Shown: one piece after another, positions 16,759 through 24,591 of the stretch
Numbering within the stretch: the stretch's first letter is position 1
Layout: each line of letters opens with the position of its first letter
Origin: Burkholderiales bacterium
GTDB lineage: Bacteria > Pseudomonadota > Gammaproteobacteria > Burkholderiales > SG8-41
DNA length: 64,000 nt
Assembly: GCA_036262035.1 (NCBI GenBank)
Contig: DATAJS010000010.1
Location: forward strand, 1,160,915-1,224,914
Direction of reading: 5' to 3'
Notes under the pieces: model-generated
The model's database searches: none
What the model saw: the letters and a program-made list of their open reading frames with translations, nothing else
What the model was told of the DNA's origin: nothing
Position numbers and translations under genes: made by a program

Positions 16759-17325
16759 ATGTCCACCATCATCGCAGGACGTTTCGATACGCAGGAACAC
16801 GCGGACGCAGGCATGGCCGCGCTCGAGCGCGCGGGTTTCACGAGGAGGGATTTGCAGTCCTTCTATATTTCGCCTCCCGGAATGCACGGCAACCTTCCGA
16901 TCGTCGATAACGAGCAGCCCGAAGTCGGGACGCGGCACGCGGGCGCGAAAGCCGCGGCGGGCGCGGTCGTCGGCGGCGCGGTCGGGCTCGCGGCGGGGAT
17001 CGCCGCGGCGCCGCTCGCAGCGCCGGCAGCGGCCGTCGCCGGCGCGATCGCGGGCACGGGTGTGGGCGCTTACGGCGGCTCGCTCATCGGCAGCATGCAG
17101 GGTGCGGGCGGCGGCGAGATCGAACGCAAGGCCGAGCGCGGCGAGCCCGTCGAGCGGCGCTCGGGCATCCTGGTCGCGGTGTGCGCGGATACTTCGGGCG
17201 CCGATCGGGCGATCGAGGCGTTGCGCGCCGCGGGTGCGCAGGACATCGAGCACGCGACCGGCGTGTGGAACGAAGGCGAGTGGCTCGACTTCGATCCGCT
17301 GAGCCGGCCCCAGCTCGTGGATTAA
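16759..17325 (+). CDS. Glycine-zipper-containing hypothetical protein
   Basis: 188 residues, starting at the ATG at 16759 with GAGGGA upstream. The N-terminus (IIAGRFDTQEHADAGMAALERAGF) has the look of the small ferredoxin-like domain found in general-stress/DUF1269-type proteins. Residues about 62-120 are a Gly/Ala-rich zipper (AAAGAVVGGAVGLAAG and similar) that would insert in a membrane. A second short alpha/beta stretch follows (SGILVAVCADTSGADRAIEALRAAGAQDIE), resembling the first. It is probably an internal duplication around a membrane hairpin. Function unknown. Confidence 0.65.
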   Translation: MSTIIAGRFDTQEHADAGMAALERAGFTRRDLQSFYISPPGMHGNLPIVDNEQPEVGTRHAGAKAAAGAVVGGAVGLAAGIAAAPLAAPAAAVAGAIAGTGVGAYGGSLIGSMQGAGGGEIERKAERGEPVERRSGILVAVCADTSGADRAIEALRAAGAQDIEHATGVWNEGEWLDFDPLSRPQLVD

Positions 17326-17507
17326 GAACCGATATGCGCGGCCACGCGCCGCGCATGTGTCCGAGGGCGGCGCGATCCGCCTGAAAAATTCTTCGAGATC
17401 GCGTCTCGCGTCCGGATCGGCATTCTCCTGCACGAACATCGGTCCACGTCTTCCGTAAAATCGTAGAGACCGGGGCCTGGTGCGCGGACGGTGAGTATCG
17501 TTTGCAC
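17322..17507 (-). pseudogene. Decayed YjbQ (UPF0047) family gene
   Basis: Reading the minus strand from GTG 17507, frame 1 gives a typical YjbQ start (TILTVRAPGPGLYDFTEDVDR). A shifted frame then gives FVQENADPDARRDLEEFFRR, the conserved YjbQ block that normally lies about 45 residues later. Frame 1 later resumes with VAAHIGS and a stop, matching the family's PAHIRS segment. So the order of blocks is right but at least two internal deletions with frameshifts have removed the middle and the end of a protein normally near 135-140 residues. It cannot encode a working protein. Confidence 0.6.
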
Positions 17508-17533
17508 GGCCCGTTCTGACAGAGGGGGAGGAC

Positions 17534-18691
17534 ATGCAGACAGGCGTCGTTCAATGGACCGCGCAGGAGCGCGTCGTACACGGCAAGCCCGCCGCGAAAG
17601 CGGTTCCCGAAGAGATGGAGCGCATCGGCGCGAAACGCGTGCTGCTGCTCACCACGCGCTCGCTCGCCGACAGCAGGCTCGTCAACGCAGTGAGCTCCGC
17701 GCTGGGCGATCGCTGCGTCGGGCGCTTTTCCGACATACACGCGCATTCGCCGCGTGAAGCGGTGATTGCGGGCGCCAGGCTCGCGCGCGAGACGGACGCC
17801 GATCACCTGCTCGCGGTCGGCGGCGGCTCGGTGACCGATGCGACCAAGACGATGCTCGTCGCGCTCTGGCGCGGTGCGACCGACGTCGACGCGCTGTCGG
17901 CGCTGGCTTTGAGGCGCGGCTCGCCGGGCTTGACGGTGCAGGACACCGACCGCATCCGCATGACCGCGGTGCCGACGACGCTGTCGGCGGCCGAGTTCAC
18001 CGCGAGCGCCGGCGTCACCGACATGCAGCAGAGGGTGAAGCTCTCGTTCAGCCATCCGAAGATGGCGCCGTTGTGCGCGATCATCGATCCCGCCGCGACC
18101 CTCGAGACGCCGATGGAGCTGATGCTCTCGACCGGCATGCGCGCGATGGACCACGCGGTCGAGCACTGGTGCTCGGTCAAGGCGCATCCGCTGACCGACG
18201 GCCTTTCGGTGCAGGCGATGGAGATGCTCGCGTCCGGCTTGCCCGCCGTGAAAGCGCGTCCCGACGATCTCGACGCGCGTCTCGCGTGCCAGATGGCTTC
18301 GTGGCTCACGCAGGTCGGCGGCACTCACCTCGTGCCGAACGGCGCGAGCCACGGCATCGGCTACATCCTGGGCGGATACCTCGGCATCCCGCACGGCATC
18401 ACGTCGTGCATCTCGCTGTGGGCGACGCTGCAATGGAACGAGCCGGTGAACGCGGAGCGCCAGCGGGTCGTCGCCGAAAAGCTGGGAAGGCCGGGCGCCC
18501 GTCCGAGCACAGCGCTGCGTGAGTTCGTGAAGTCGCTGGGTTTGCCGACGACGCTTCAGGAGATCGGCATCTCCGCCGACCGCATCCCCGAGCTCGCTCG
18601 GCAATACAAAGGCACCGGGCCGATCTCGACCAATCCGCGTCCGGTTAAGAGTGCCGACGATCTCGCGGAGATTCTGCGGATCGCGGCCTAG
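17534..18691 (+). CDS. Iron-containing alcohol dehydrogenase family protein (maleylacetate reductase-like)
   Basis: 385 residues, full length for group III alcohol dehydrogenases. The NAD-binding region has LLAVGGGSVTDATKTM, the GGGS loop. Metal-binding positions are in GMRAMDHAVEHW, and later NGASHGIGYILGGYLGIPHGI, with the family histidines. The second block resembles maleylacetate reductases, which reduce maleylacetate to 3-oxoadipate after ring cleavage and would fit the dioxygenase and PcaC-like genes in the window. An AGAGGGGGAGGA Shine-Dalgarno precedes the ATG. Substrate assignment is inference only. Confidence 0.85.
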   Translation: MQTGVVQWTAQERVVHGKPAAKAVPEEMERIGAKRVLLLTTRSLADSRLVNAVSSALGDRCVGRFSDIHAHSPREAVIAGARLARETDADHLLAVGGGSVTDATKTMLVALWRGATDVDALSALALRRGSPGLTVQDTDRIRMTAVPTTLSAAEFTASAGVTDMQQRVKLSFSHPKMAPLCAIIDPAATLETPMELMLSTGMRAMDHAVEHWCSVKAHPLTDGLSVQAMEMLASGLPAVKARPDDLDARLACQMASWLTQVGGTHLVPNGASHGIGYILGGYLGIPHGITSCISLWATLQWNEPVNAERQRVVAEKLGRPGARPSTALREFVKSLGLPTTLQEIGISADRIPELARQYKGTGPISTNPRPVKSADDLAEILRIAA

Positions 18692-18792
18692 ATGTCATTG
18701 CCAGGAGCGATAGCGACGAAGCAATCCCGGAGCGTCCGATGACGTGCGCCACGAGATCGCGTCGTCGCCCGATGGGCTCCTCGCGATGACGA
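18692..18792. repeat. Dispersed repeat, family B (copy 4)
   Basis: ATGTCATTGCCAGGAGCGAT, AGCGACGAAGCAATCCCGGA, GCGTCCGATG, GTGCGCCACGAGATCGC and TCCTCGCGATGACG. It lies between convergent genes. Confidence 0.8.
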
Positions 18793-18806
18793 TCACTGTG
18801 CCGCCG

Positions 18807-19451
18807 TTACTTCGGTGCGGTGCCCGTAGTCCCGCCGCCGCTCGGGCTGGTCGTCGAACCGGTGCCGCTGGTGCTCGACGGTTTGCTGGTCGATGTCGTC
18901 GGCTTGCTCGCGCTGCTGTTGCTCGCGGTGCCGCTGCTCGACGGAGTCCCGCTGCCCGGTTTCACGGTCGTATTGCTGCTCGACGCGGTGCCTGCCGCCG
19001 GTTGCGACGATTGAGTCGCGCTGCCGCTCGGCGCGACATTCTGGTTTCCGCTCGAGCTCTGGTTGGTCGTGCCCGTCGCGTTGTTGGTCGTGTTGGTGTT
19101 CGAAGGCGAAGTGCCGCTCGCGGTGCCGCTGCCGCCGCTGCTGCTCGGCGCACCTTGTGCGCTGCTGCCGCTCGAGCTCGGCGCCGCAGAGCCGGACTTC
19201 ACGCTGGTGTCGGTGCTGCCCGCGGTGCCGGCCGTCGGCGCCGCCGACTGACTGGCGTTGGCGCCCGCGCCGGCGTTCTGGTTGGCGTTGGTGTTCTGGT
19301 TGGTGTTGGCGTTGGTGTTCGCGTTCGTGTTGGTGTTGGTCGGCGTGAAGGTGTTATTGATCGTGTACGGCTGCGTGGTCGGCATGGGGCCGCACCCTGC
19401 AAGGGCGCCCGCGACCGCCGCTGCAAGCACGGTGCAGTATTTCCGGATCAT
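18807..19451 (-). CDS. Ser/Thr/Asn/Gly-rich low-complexity lipoprotein
   Basis: 214 residues. A signal peptide ends in a lipobox (GALAGC, Cys20), after which the mature protein is almost wholly T, N, S, G, A, P and Q in short repeated words such as TNTNTNANTNAN and SGSSAQGAPSSSGG. Two SVKSGSAAPSSSG / TVKPGSGTPSSSG units hint at internal duplication. No cysteines or aromatic residues follow beyond a single tyrosine. It is likely an unstructured surface or periplasmic spacer, perhaps a cell-wall linker or a target for glycosylation; function unknown. The lipobox and intact frame argue it is a real gene despite its composition. Confidence 0.6.
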   Translation of the reverse strand: MIRKYCTVLAAAVAGALAGCGPMPTTQPYTINNTFTPTNTNTNANTNANTNQNTNANQNAGAGANASQSAAPTAGTAGSTDTSVKSGSAAPSSSGSSAQGAPSSSGGSGTASGTSPSNTNTTNNATGTTNQSSSGNQNVAPSGSATQSSQPAAGTASSSNTTVKPGSGTPSSSGTASNSSASKPTTSTSKPSSTSGTGSTTSPSGGGTTGTAPK

Positions 19452-19528
19452 GGCGGTTCTCCTCGGGAACTATTGCCGGGGTCCGTTGCAGCTAACATGC
19501 CCGGTGAATAGACGATGGAGCGAGGTCG

Positions 19529-20095
19529 ATGGAACTGAAGGAAAAATTTGCGATTGCTGCGCCGCCGGACGAAGTTTGGCCGCTGATGTCCGATCCAGCC
19601 GTGGTCGCCGCATGCATCCCCGGCGCGGAGCTGACCGAGCTCACGCCGGAGGGCGCCTATCGCGGCAAGGTGACGTTCAAGTTCGGGCCGACGGTCGCGG
19701 TGTTCCGCGGCGAGACCAGGCTGAACTACGATCATCCCGCGAAGCGTTGCGTCATCGAAGCGCGCGGCATCGACCAGAAAGGCGCTTCGCGCGCGCGTGC
19801 GAACTTCGATCTGCGTGCGAGCGGGAGCGACACCACCGAGGTGACGATGGAAGGCGGCTTCGAAGTCGCGGGCCCGCTCGAGACGTTCGCGTCGGCAGGC
19901 GGCATACACGTCGCGCGCGCGCTGATGAAGGACTTCGCGGCGAACATCGCCAACGTCATCGAGCAGCGGCGCGAGAAGGGCGCCGACGCGGTCATCGAGC
20001 AGGCGCCGGCGGCATCGGGCACGAAAATCATCGGGCGCGCGATCGTGGACGGCGCGCGTGGACTCATCAGAAAGAAAGGCGAGGCGGAGGAATGA
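19529..20095 (+). CDS. SRPBCC (CoxG-like) family protein
   Basis: 188 residues of START/Bet-v1 fold. The N-terminus MELKEKFAIAAPPDEVW and the block ACIPGAELTE are the classical CoxG (carbon-monoxide dehydrogenase subunit G) signature, followed by YRGKVTFKFGPTVAVFRGE. CoxG-like proteins bind small hydrophobic cofactors or anchor molybdenum hydroxylases to the membrane. No CO-dehydrogenase subunits are nearby, so the partner here is open. The ATGA stop/start overlap with the following ThDP enzyme gene suggests the two are made together. Confidence 0.85.
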   Translation: MELKEKFAIAAPPDEVWPLMSDPAVVAACIPGAELTELTPEGAYRGKVTFKFGPTVAVFRGETRLNYDHPAKRCVIEARGIDQKGASRARANFDLRASGSDTTEVTMEGGFEVAGPLETFASAGGIHVARALMKDFAANIANVIEQRREKGADAVIEQAPAASGTKIIGRAIVDGARGLIRKKGEAEE

Positions 20096-21762
20096 GCGAT
20101 CCCAAAGGCTATGAGGTTCTGTCGCAGGCGTTCGTCGCCGAAGGCGTCGATACGATGTACGCGCTGCTCGGAGACGCGAACATGTACTGGGGCGCGATCA
20201 TGGCGCAGCAGTACGGCGTCAAGGTCGTGCACGCGCGCCACGAGCACTGCGCGGTCGCGATGGCCGACGGCTACGCGAGACATACCGGCAAGGTGGGTGT
20301 GGCGAGCGTCACCTGCGGCCCCGGCTTCACGCAGATCATGACCGCTCTCGCCACCGCCTCGCGCGGCAGCATCCCGCTCGTGGTGTTCGCCGGCGATTCG
20401 CCGACGACCTCGGCGTGGTACGTGCAGCAGCTCGAGCTCGGGCCGCTCGCCACCGCGACCGGCGCGCGCTATCTCGCGGTGAAGAGCGTCGACCGCATGC
20501 TCGACACCGTGCGCGAAGCGTTCTATATCGCGCGGCAGGAGTGCCAGCCGGTGGTGCTCGGCGTGCCGATGGATCTTCAGAAGCAGCCGTTCCCGTGGGG
20601 CGCGGAGTACTCGCCGTCGACCGAGCTCATGCCGACGCCGCAGCGTCCCGCGCCCGATCCGGCGATGGTCGACAAGGTCGCGGCGATGATCGCCGAAGCC
20701 AAGCGTCCGATCATCCTCGCGGGCCGCGGCTGTGTGCGTTCGGGCGCGGGTCCGGCGCTCGAAGCGCTCGCCGACCGCTGCGGAGCGCTGCTGTCGACGT
20801 CGCTCTTCGCGAAAGGATTCTTCGACCACAACAAATACGGCATCGGCATCGCCGGCGCGTACGCAAGCCCGCTCGCGCGCGAGCAGTTTGCCGAAAGTGA
20901 TCTCGTCCTGGGTTTCGGCGCCGGGATGGGGCATTACACGACCGAGGCGGGCTATCTCTTCCCGAACGCGAAGAGCGTGCACGTCGACCTCAATCCGCGC
21001 GGTCTGTATCAGGGCCTGCGCGTCGCGGACGTGCACATCAAGGCCGATGCCCAAGCCACCGCGGAAGCGCTGCTCGCCAGGCTCGAGCAGCGGGGGCACT
21101 CGTCCTCGGGCGCGCGGACGCCGATGCTCGCGAATCAGATCGCGGCGACCAAGGCGCGGCCCGACCCGAAGGAGTTTCTGGTCGCCCCCGGTCTCATCGA
21201 TCCGCGCCCGGCGATGATCGAGCTCGACGCGGCGATACCCAAGGACTGGACCGTGGTGAGCGGCGGCGCGCACTTCGCCGGCATCGCGGTCACGCACATG
21301 CACGGCCGGCGCGCGGAGAACGTGCACGTCACCAACGAGTTCGGCGCGATCGGCTCGGCGTTCGCGATCGCGATCGGCATGGCCGCCGCGCGCGGCGACG
21401 GCAAGGTGCTGCTGATCGAGGGTGACGGCAGCCTCATGATGCACATCCAGGAGCTCGAGACGCTCAGGCGCCACGGCATACGGATGCTGATCTGCGCGGT
21501 GAACGACGGCGGCTACGGCGCCGAAGTCCACAAGTTCAGGGCGCAGGGCTACGACGCCGCCGAGTCGCAGCACGGCCGCGGCGACATCGCGGCGATCGCG
21601 CGGGGCTTCGGATTGCGCGGGGAGAAGGTGAATTCGCTGGGGCGGTTCGAGGATCTGTTCGCCGCGCACTGCAAAGGCGATACCGCGGAGCTGTGGGATC
21701 TGCACGTCGACGATACGATCCCGTCGATGGCGTATCGCCGGATCCACTACGGCGAAGTTTGA
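20092..21762 (+). CDS. ThDP-dependent enzyme (acetolactate synthase/benzoylformate decarboxylase superfamily)
   Basis: 556 residues, full length. The N-terminal PYR domain carries the activating glutamate in HARHEHCAVAMADGYAR; the central domain follows (RPIILAGRGCVRSGAGPALE). The C-terminal PP domain has the ThDP/Mg motif GDGSLMMH with ND about 27 residues on (CAVNDGGYGAE). Reactions in this superfamily are decarboxylation or carboligation of 2-oxo acids. FAD use is not evident from sequence. It is translationally coupled to the CoxG-like gene (ATGA). The start is fixed by that overlap and a GGAGG-like site. Confidence 0.88.
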   Translation: MSDPKGYEVLSQAFVAEGVDTMYALLGDANMYWGAIMAQQYGVKVVHARHEHCAVAMADGYARHTGKVGVASVTCGPGFTQIMTALATASRGSIPLVVFAGDSPTTSAWYVQQLELGPLATATGARYLAVKSVDRMLDTVREAFYIARQECQPVVLGVPMDLQKQPFPWGAEYSPSTELMPTPQRPAPDPAMVDKVAAMIAEAKRPIILAGRGCVRSGAGPALEALADRCGALLSTSLFAKGFFDHNKYGIGIAGAYASPLAREQFAESDLVLGFGAGMGHYTTEAGYLFPNAKSVHVDLNPRGLYQGLRVADVHIKADAQATAEALLARLEQRGHSSSGARTPMLANQIAATKARPDPKEFLVAPGLIDPRPAMIELDAAIPKDWTVVSGGAHFAGIAVTHMHGRRAENVHVTNEFGAIGSAFAIAIGMAAARGDGKVLLIEGDGSLMMHIQELETLRRHGIRMLICAVNDGGYGAEVHKFRAQGYDAAESQHGRGDIAAIARGFGLRGEKVNSLGRFEDLFAAHCKGDTAELWDLHVDDTIPSMAYRRIHYGEV

Positions 21763-21771
21763 GGCCGAGGC

Positions 21772-21863
21772 GGTGCGTTACGACGCGTCGCGTCTAACGC
21801 ACCCTACGGTCCTACAGCCGATGCGTAGGGTGCGTTAGCGCCGGCGGCGCGTAACGCACCTAC
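21772..21863. repeat. Dispersed repeat, family E (GGTGCGTTA...TAACGCACC)
   Basis: GGTGCGTTACGACGCG, CGTCTAACGCACCCTACGG, TGCGTAGGGTGCGTTAGCG and GCGTAACGCACCTACGC: four alternating copies of GTGCGTTA and its complement. It lies between two convergent genes, and its right end supplies the stop codon of the MerR gene. Fragments of the same type appear at about 24565-24590. Confidence 0.75.
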
Positions 21864-22285
21864 GCAGCGACGCGCTGGGCGAGCCGGGCGGCGAGCGCGA
21901 CCACCAGCGGACTCTCGACCGTGGTGATGGGCGCATCCTCGTCGGTGGACGACGGCAGGACCGAGTCCAGCGCGGCGCACATCGTGCGCAGCGACTCGAT
22001 CGTCTGCTCGATCTGCATGCGTTTCTCGACGAGCAGGTCGTTGGCGTGCCGCCGCTCGGCCACGGTGCCGTTGTGCATTCGCAGCAAATCGCCGATCTCG
22101 GTGAGTGAAAAACCGCAGCGCTGGGCGTGCTTGATGAACACGATGCGCCGCAGCGCCTCGTCGCCGTACAGGCGATAGCCCGAAGCCGTCTTGCTCTCCG
22201 GCGCGAGCAGGCCCTGGCGCTCGTAGAACCGGACGCTGTCGACATTGACCCGCGCGCGCCGCGCGAGCCGACCGATGGTGTACAT
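21860..22285 (-). CDS. MerR family transcriptional regulator
   Basis: 141 residues. The winged-helix N-terminus is classical: IGRLARRARVNVDSVRFYERQGLL, then SGYRLYGDEALRRIVFIKHAQRCGFSL and a long dimerisation helix. The metal-binding cysteine pattern of MerR, ZntR or CueR is not complete (Cys57 and one near residue 102), so an organic or redox signal, or no metal, is more likely. MerR regulators act on spaced promoters, typically their own or a divergent one. Here the divergent neighbour is the TctBA operon, a plausible target by position. The last codon and stop lie in a dispersed repeat. Confidence 0.88.
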   Translation of the reverse strand: MYTIGRLARRARVNVDSVRFYERQGLLAPESKTASGYRLYGDEALRRIVFIKHAQRCGFSLTEIGDLLRMHNGTVAERRHANDLLVEKRMQIEQTIESLRTMCAALDSVLPSSTDEDAPITTVESPLVVALAARLAQRVAA

Positions 22286-22481
22286 AAAGCGCGCCTCCTT
22301 TGCGCCATTGCGTTACCTGTAGACCGGGTCCGGCGTCCCGTACTTACAGACTTTTAAAACTCGTGACCATGGTTCGCGCTTACTCGGGGTTTTTCCGAAT
22401 TTGCGCGGGGGAATGCCGCGCCTAGGATGGGCGCCGCCTGTGCAAGGCGCGGTGTCACAAAACCCATTCGAGGAGTGCAGC

Positions 22482-22529
22482 ATGTCTGACTGTCCCATCG
22501 GGGCGCCTTCGTACAGGAGGCGCCCGTGA
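22482..22529 (+). CDS. Possible 15-codon leader peptide overlapping tctB
   Basis: An ATG at 22482, preceded by GAGGAGTGCAGC, opens 15 codons (MSDCPIGAPSYRRRP) whose TGA stop overlaps the GTG start of the TctB-like gene (GTGA). The TctB Shine-Dalgarno (CAGGAGG) lies inside it, so its translation would affect ribosome access to the transporter gene. It may be a true leader or a chance frame; composition does not decide. Confidence 0.4.
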   Translation: MSDCPIGAPSYRRRP

Positions 22530-22978
22530 AGGTCGAGCTTCGCAACAACAAACGTTTTCTCTCGGGCCTGATGTTCATCGGCATCGGCGGCATCGCGATG
22601 CTGATGGCGCGCGATTACCCCATGGGCAGCGCGCTGCGCATGGGGCCGGGTTACTTCCCTAACGTCCTGTCCGGCGTGATCATCCTGTTCGGGCTGGGCA
22701 TGCTGCTGAAGGGCGTCGTCAAGCCCGAGCGCGTGGAAGGCACGTGGTCGCTGCGCGCGCTGTGCATCCTGCCGCTCGCGACGGTGATCTTCGGCCTGCT
22801 GATGGAGCATGCCGGCTTCATACCGGCGCTCATCGTCCTGATCCTGGTCTCGGCGTATGCGGGCAACCAGTTCAAGCTGCTCGAGGTGATCCTGCTCGCG
22901 ATCGGCCTGACGATCGCCTGCTGGGCGGTCTTCATCCTGGGGCTCGGCCTGCCGTATCCGCTCATCTTGGGGATGTAA
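22526..22978 (+). CDS. tctB: Tripartite tricarboxylate transporter small membrane subunit (TctB family)
   Basis: 150 residues with four hydrophobic segments, standard for TctB. It is the small membrane subunit that pairs with TctA for sodium- or proton-driven uptake of di- and tricarboxylates. A GTG start is preceded by CAGGAGG at 5 bases. Conserved features include ALRMGPGYFPNVLSGVII near residue 35 and a closing pair of helices. The TctA gene follows after 2 bases. The family gene symbol is given by function; the substrate is unknown. Confidence 0.88.
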   Translation: MKVELRNNKRFLSGLMFIGIGGIAMLMARDYPMGSALRMGPGYFPNVLSGVIILFGLGMLLKGVVKPERVEGTWSLRALCILPLATVIFGLLMEHAGFIPALIVLILVSAYAGNQFKLLEVILLAIGLTIACWAVFILGLGLPYPLILGM

Positions 22979-22980
22979 AC

Positions 22981-24477
22981 GTGGAACTCTTCAACAACCT
23001 GTTTCTCGGCTTCAGCGTCGCCGTTTCGATGCAGAACCTGTGGTTCTGCTTTCTCGGCTGTTTCCTCGGGACGCTCATCGGCGTGCTGCCCGGCATCGGA
23101 CCGCTCGCGACCATCGCGATGCTGCTGCCGATCACCTTCAACGTGCCTCCGGTCTCCGCGCTCATCATGCTCGCGGGCATCTACTACGGCGCGCAGTACG
23201 GCGGCTCCACCACCGCGATTCTCGTGAACCTGCCGGGTGAGACGTCGGCGGTCGTCACGTGCATGGACGGTTACCAGATGGCGCGGCAGGGCAGGGCCGG
23301 ACCTGCGCTCGGCATCGCGGCCATCGGCTCGTTCTTCGCCGGCACGGTGTGCACGTTCATTATCGCGCTGTTCGGGCCCCCGATCGCGGAGATGGCGCTC
23401 AAGTTCGGCGCGCCCGAATACTTCTCGCTGATGCTGATGGGCCTGGTCACCGCCGCGGTGCTCGCGCACGGCGACATGATGACCTCGCTCGCGATGGTCG
23501 CGCTCGGTCTGCTGGTCGGCGTCGTCGGCACCGACGTGAACTCGGGCATGGCGCGCTTCAGCTTCGGCATCGCGGAATTGACCGACGGCATCGGCTTCGT
23601 GGTGCTGGCGGTCGGCGTGTTCGCGATCGCGGAGATCGTGACCAACCTCGGCGATCCCGAGGAACGCCAGGTCTTCACCAAGAAAGTGAAGAACCTGTGG
23701 CCGACCTGGGCAGACATCAAGCAGAGCTCCGGCGCGATCCTGCGCGGCACCGGCATCGGCGCGTTCTTCGGCGTGCTGCCGGGAACGGGGCCGTCGATCG
23801 CGTCGTTCTCGTCCTACATGGTCGAGAAGAAGATCGCGAAAGACCCGTCGCGCTTCGGCAAGGGTGCGATCGAAGGCGTCGCCGGTCCGGAATCGGCGAA
23901 CAACGCCGACGCGCAGTGCAAGTTCATCCCGACGCTGACACTGGGCATCCCGGCGAGCGCGACGATGGCGCTGATGCTCGGCGCGCTGACGATCCAGGGC
24001 ATCGCGCCCGGGCCTCAGGTGATGACGCAGAAACCCGACCTCTTCTGGGGCCTGATCGCCTCGATGTGGATCGGCAACGCGATGCTCGTCATCCTGAACC
24101 TGCCGCTGATCGGTCTCTGGGTGAGCCTGCTGAAGGTGCCGTATCGCATCCTGTTCCCGTGCATCATGGCGTTCTCGTGCATCGGCATCTACAGCGTGAA
24201 CAACAGCGCGTTCGACATCTACATGACGGCGTTCTTCGGCGTCGTCGGCTTCGCGTGGGTGAAGCTCGAGTGCCCGCCCGCGCCGATGCTGCTCGGCTTC
24301 GTGCTGGGACCGCTGATGGAGGAGAACCTGCGGCGCGCACTGCTGATCTCCCGCGGAGATCCCAGCGTCTTCGTGACGCGGCCGATCTCGCTGAGCTTCA
24401 TCATCGCGACCGGCGTCATCGTCGTCGTCATGCTGCTGCCGGCGATTCGCGCGAAGCGGGAGTCGATCACGGACTGA
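22981..24477 (+). CDS. tctA: Tripartite tricarboxylate transporter large membrane subunit (TctA family)
   Basis: 498 residues, about twelve membrane helices. Family signatures are clear: GTLIGVLPGIGPLATIAMLLP, YYGAQYGGSTTAILVNLPGE, and the second half-repeat FFGVLPGTGPSIASFSSY with GVAGPESANNA. TctA is the translocating subunit that accepts substrate from a TctC/Bug receptor. The start is a GTG 2 bases after tctB. No Bug gene adjoins the pair, the nearest being 1 kb on, past an exonuclease gene on the opposite strand. It is the only TctA in the window. Confidence 0.93.
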   Translation: MELFNNLFLGFSVAVSMQNLWFCFLGCFLGTLIGVLPGIGPLATIAMLLPITFNVPPVSALIMLAGIYYGAQYGGSTTAILVNLPGETSAVVTCMDGYQMARQGRAGPALGIAAIGSFFAGTVCTFIIALFGPPIAEMALKFGAPEYFSLMLMGLVTAAVLAHGDMMTSLAMVALGLLVGVVGTDVNSGMARFSFGIAELTDGIGFVVLAVGVFAIAEIVTNLGDPEERQVFTKKVKNLWPTWADIKQSSGAILRGTGIGAFFGVLPGTGPSIASFSSYMVEKKIAKDPSRFGKGAIEGVAGPESANNADAQCKFIPTLTLGIPASATMALMLGALTIQGIAPGPQVMTQKPDLFWGLIASMWIGNAMLVILNLPLIGLWVSLLKVPYRILFPCIMAFSCIGIYSVNNSAFDIYMTAFFGVVGFAWVKLECPPAPMLLGFVLGPLMEENLRRALLISRGDPSVFVTRPISLSFIIATGVIVVVMLLPAIRAKRESITD

Positions 24478-24496
24478 AAGACCTACGCCGCTGGTC

Positions 24497-24519
24497 GGTG
24501 CGGCCTGAATGGCCGCACC
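24497..24519 (+). terminator. Strong hairpin after tctA
   Basis: GGTGCGGCC TGAAT GGCCGCACC is a perfect 9-base stem with a 5-base loop, 19 bases after the tctA stop and before a convergent gene. No clear T-run follows, so it may be factor-dependent or just a transcript-end stabiliser. Confidence 0.5.
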
Positions 24520-24591
24520 TCCCCGCGCAAAAGGCGCGCTTATGCGCCTGCCGGCGCTACATGTTATTCGCAGGGTGCGTTGCCGCGCCTG

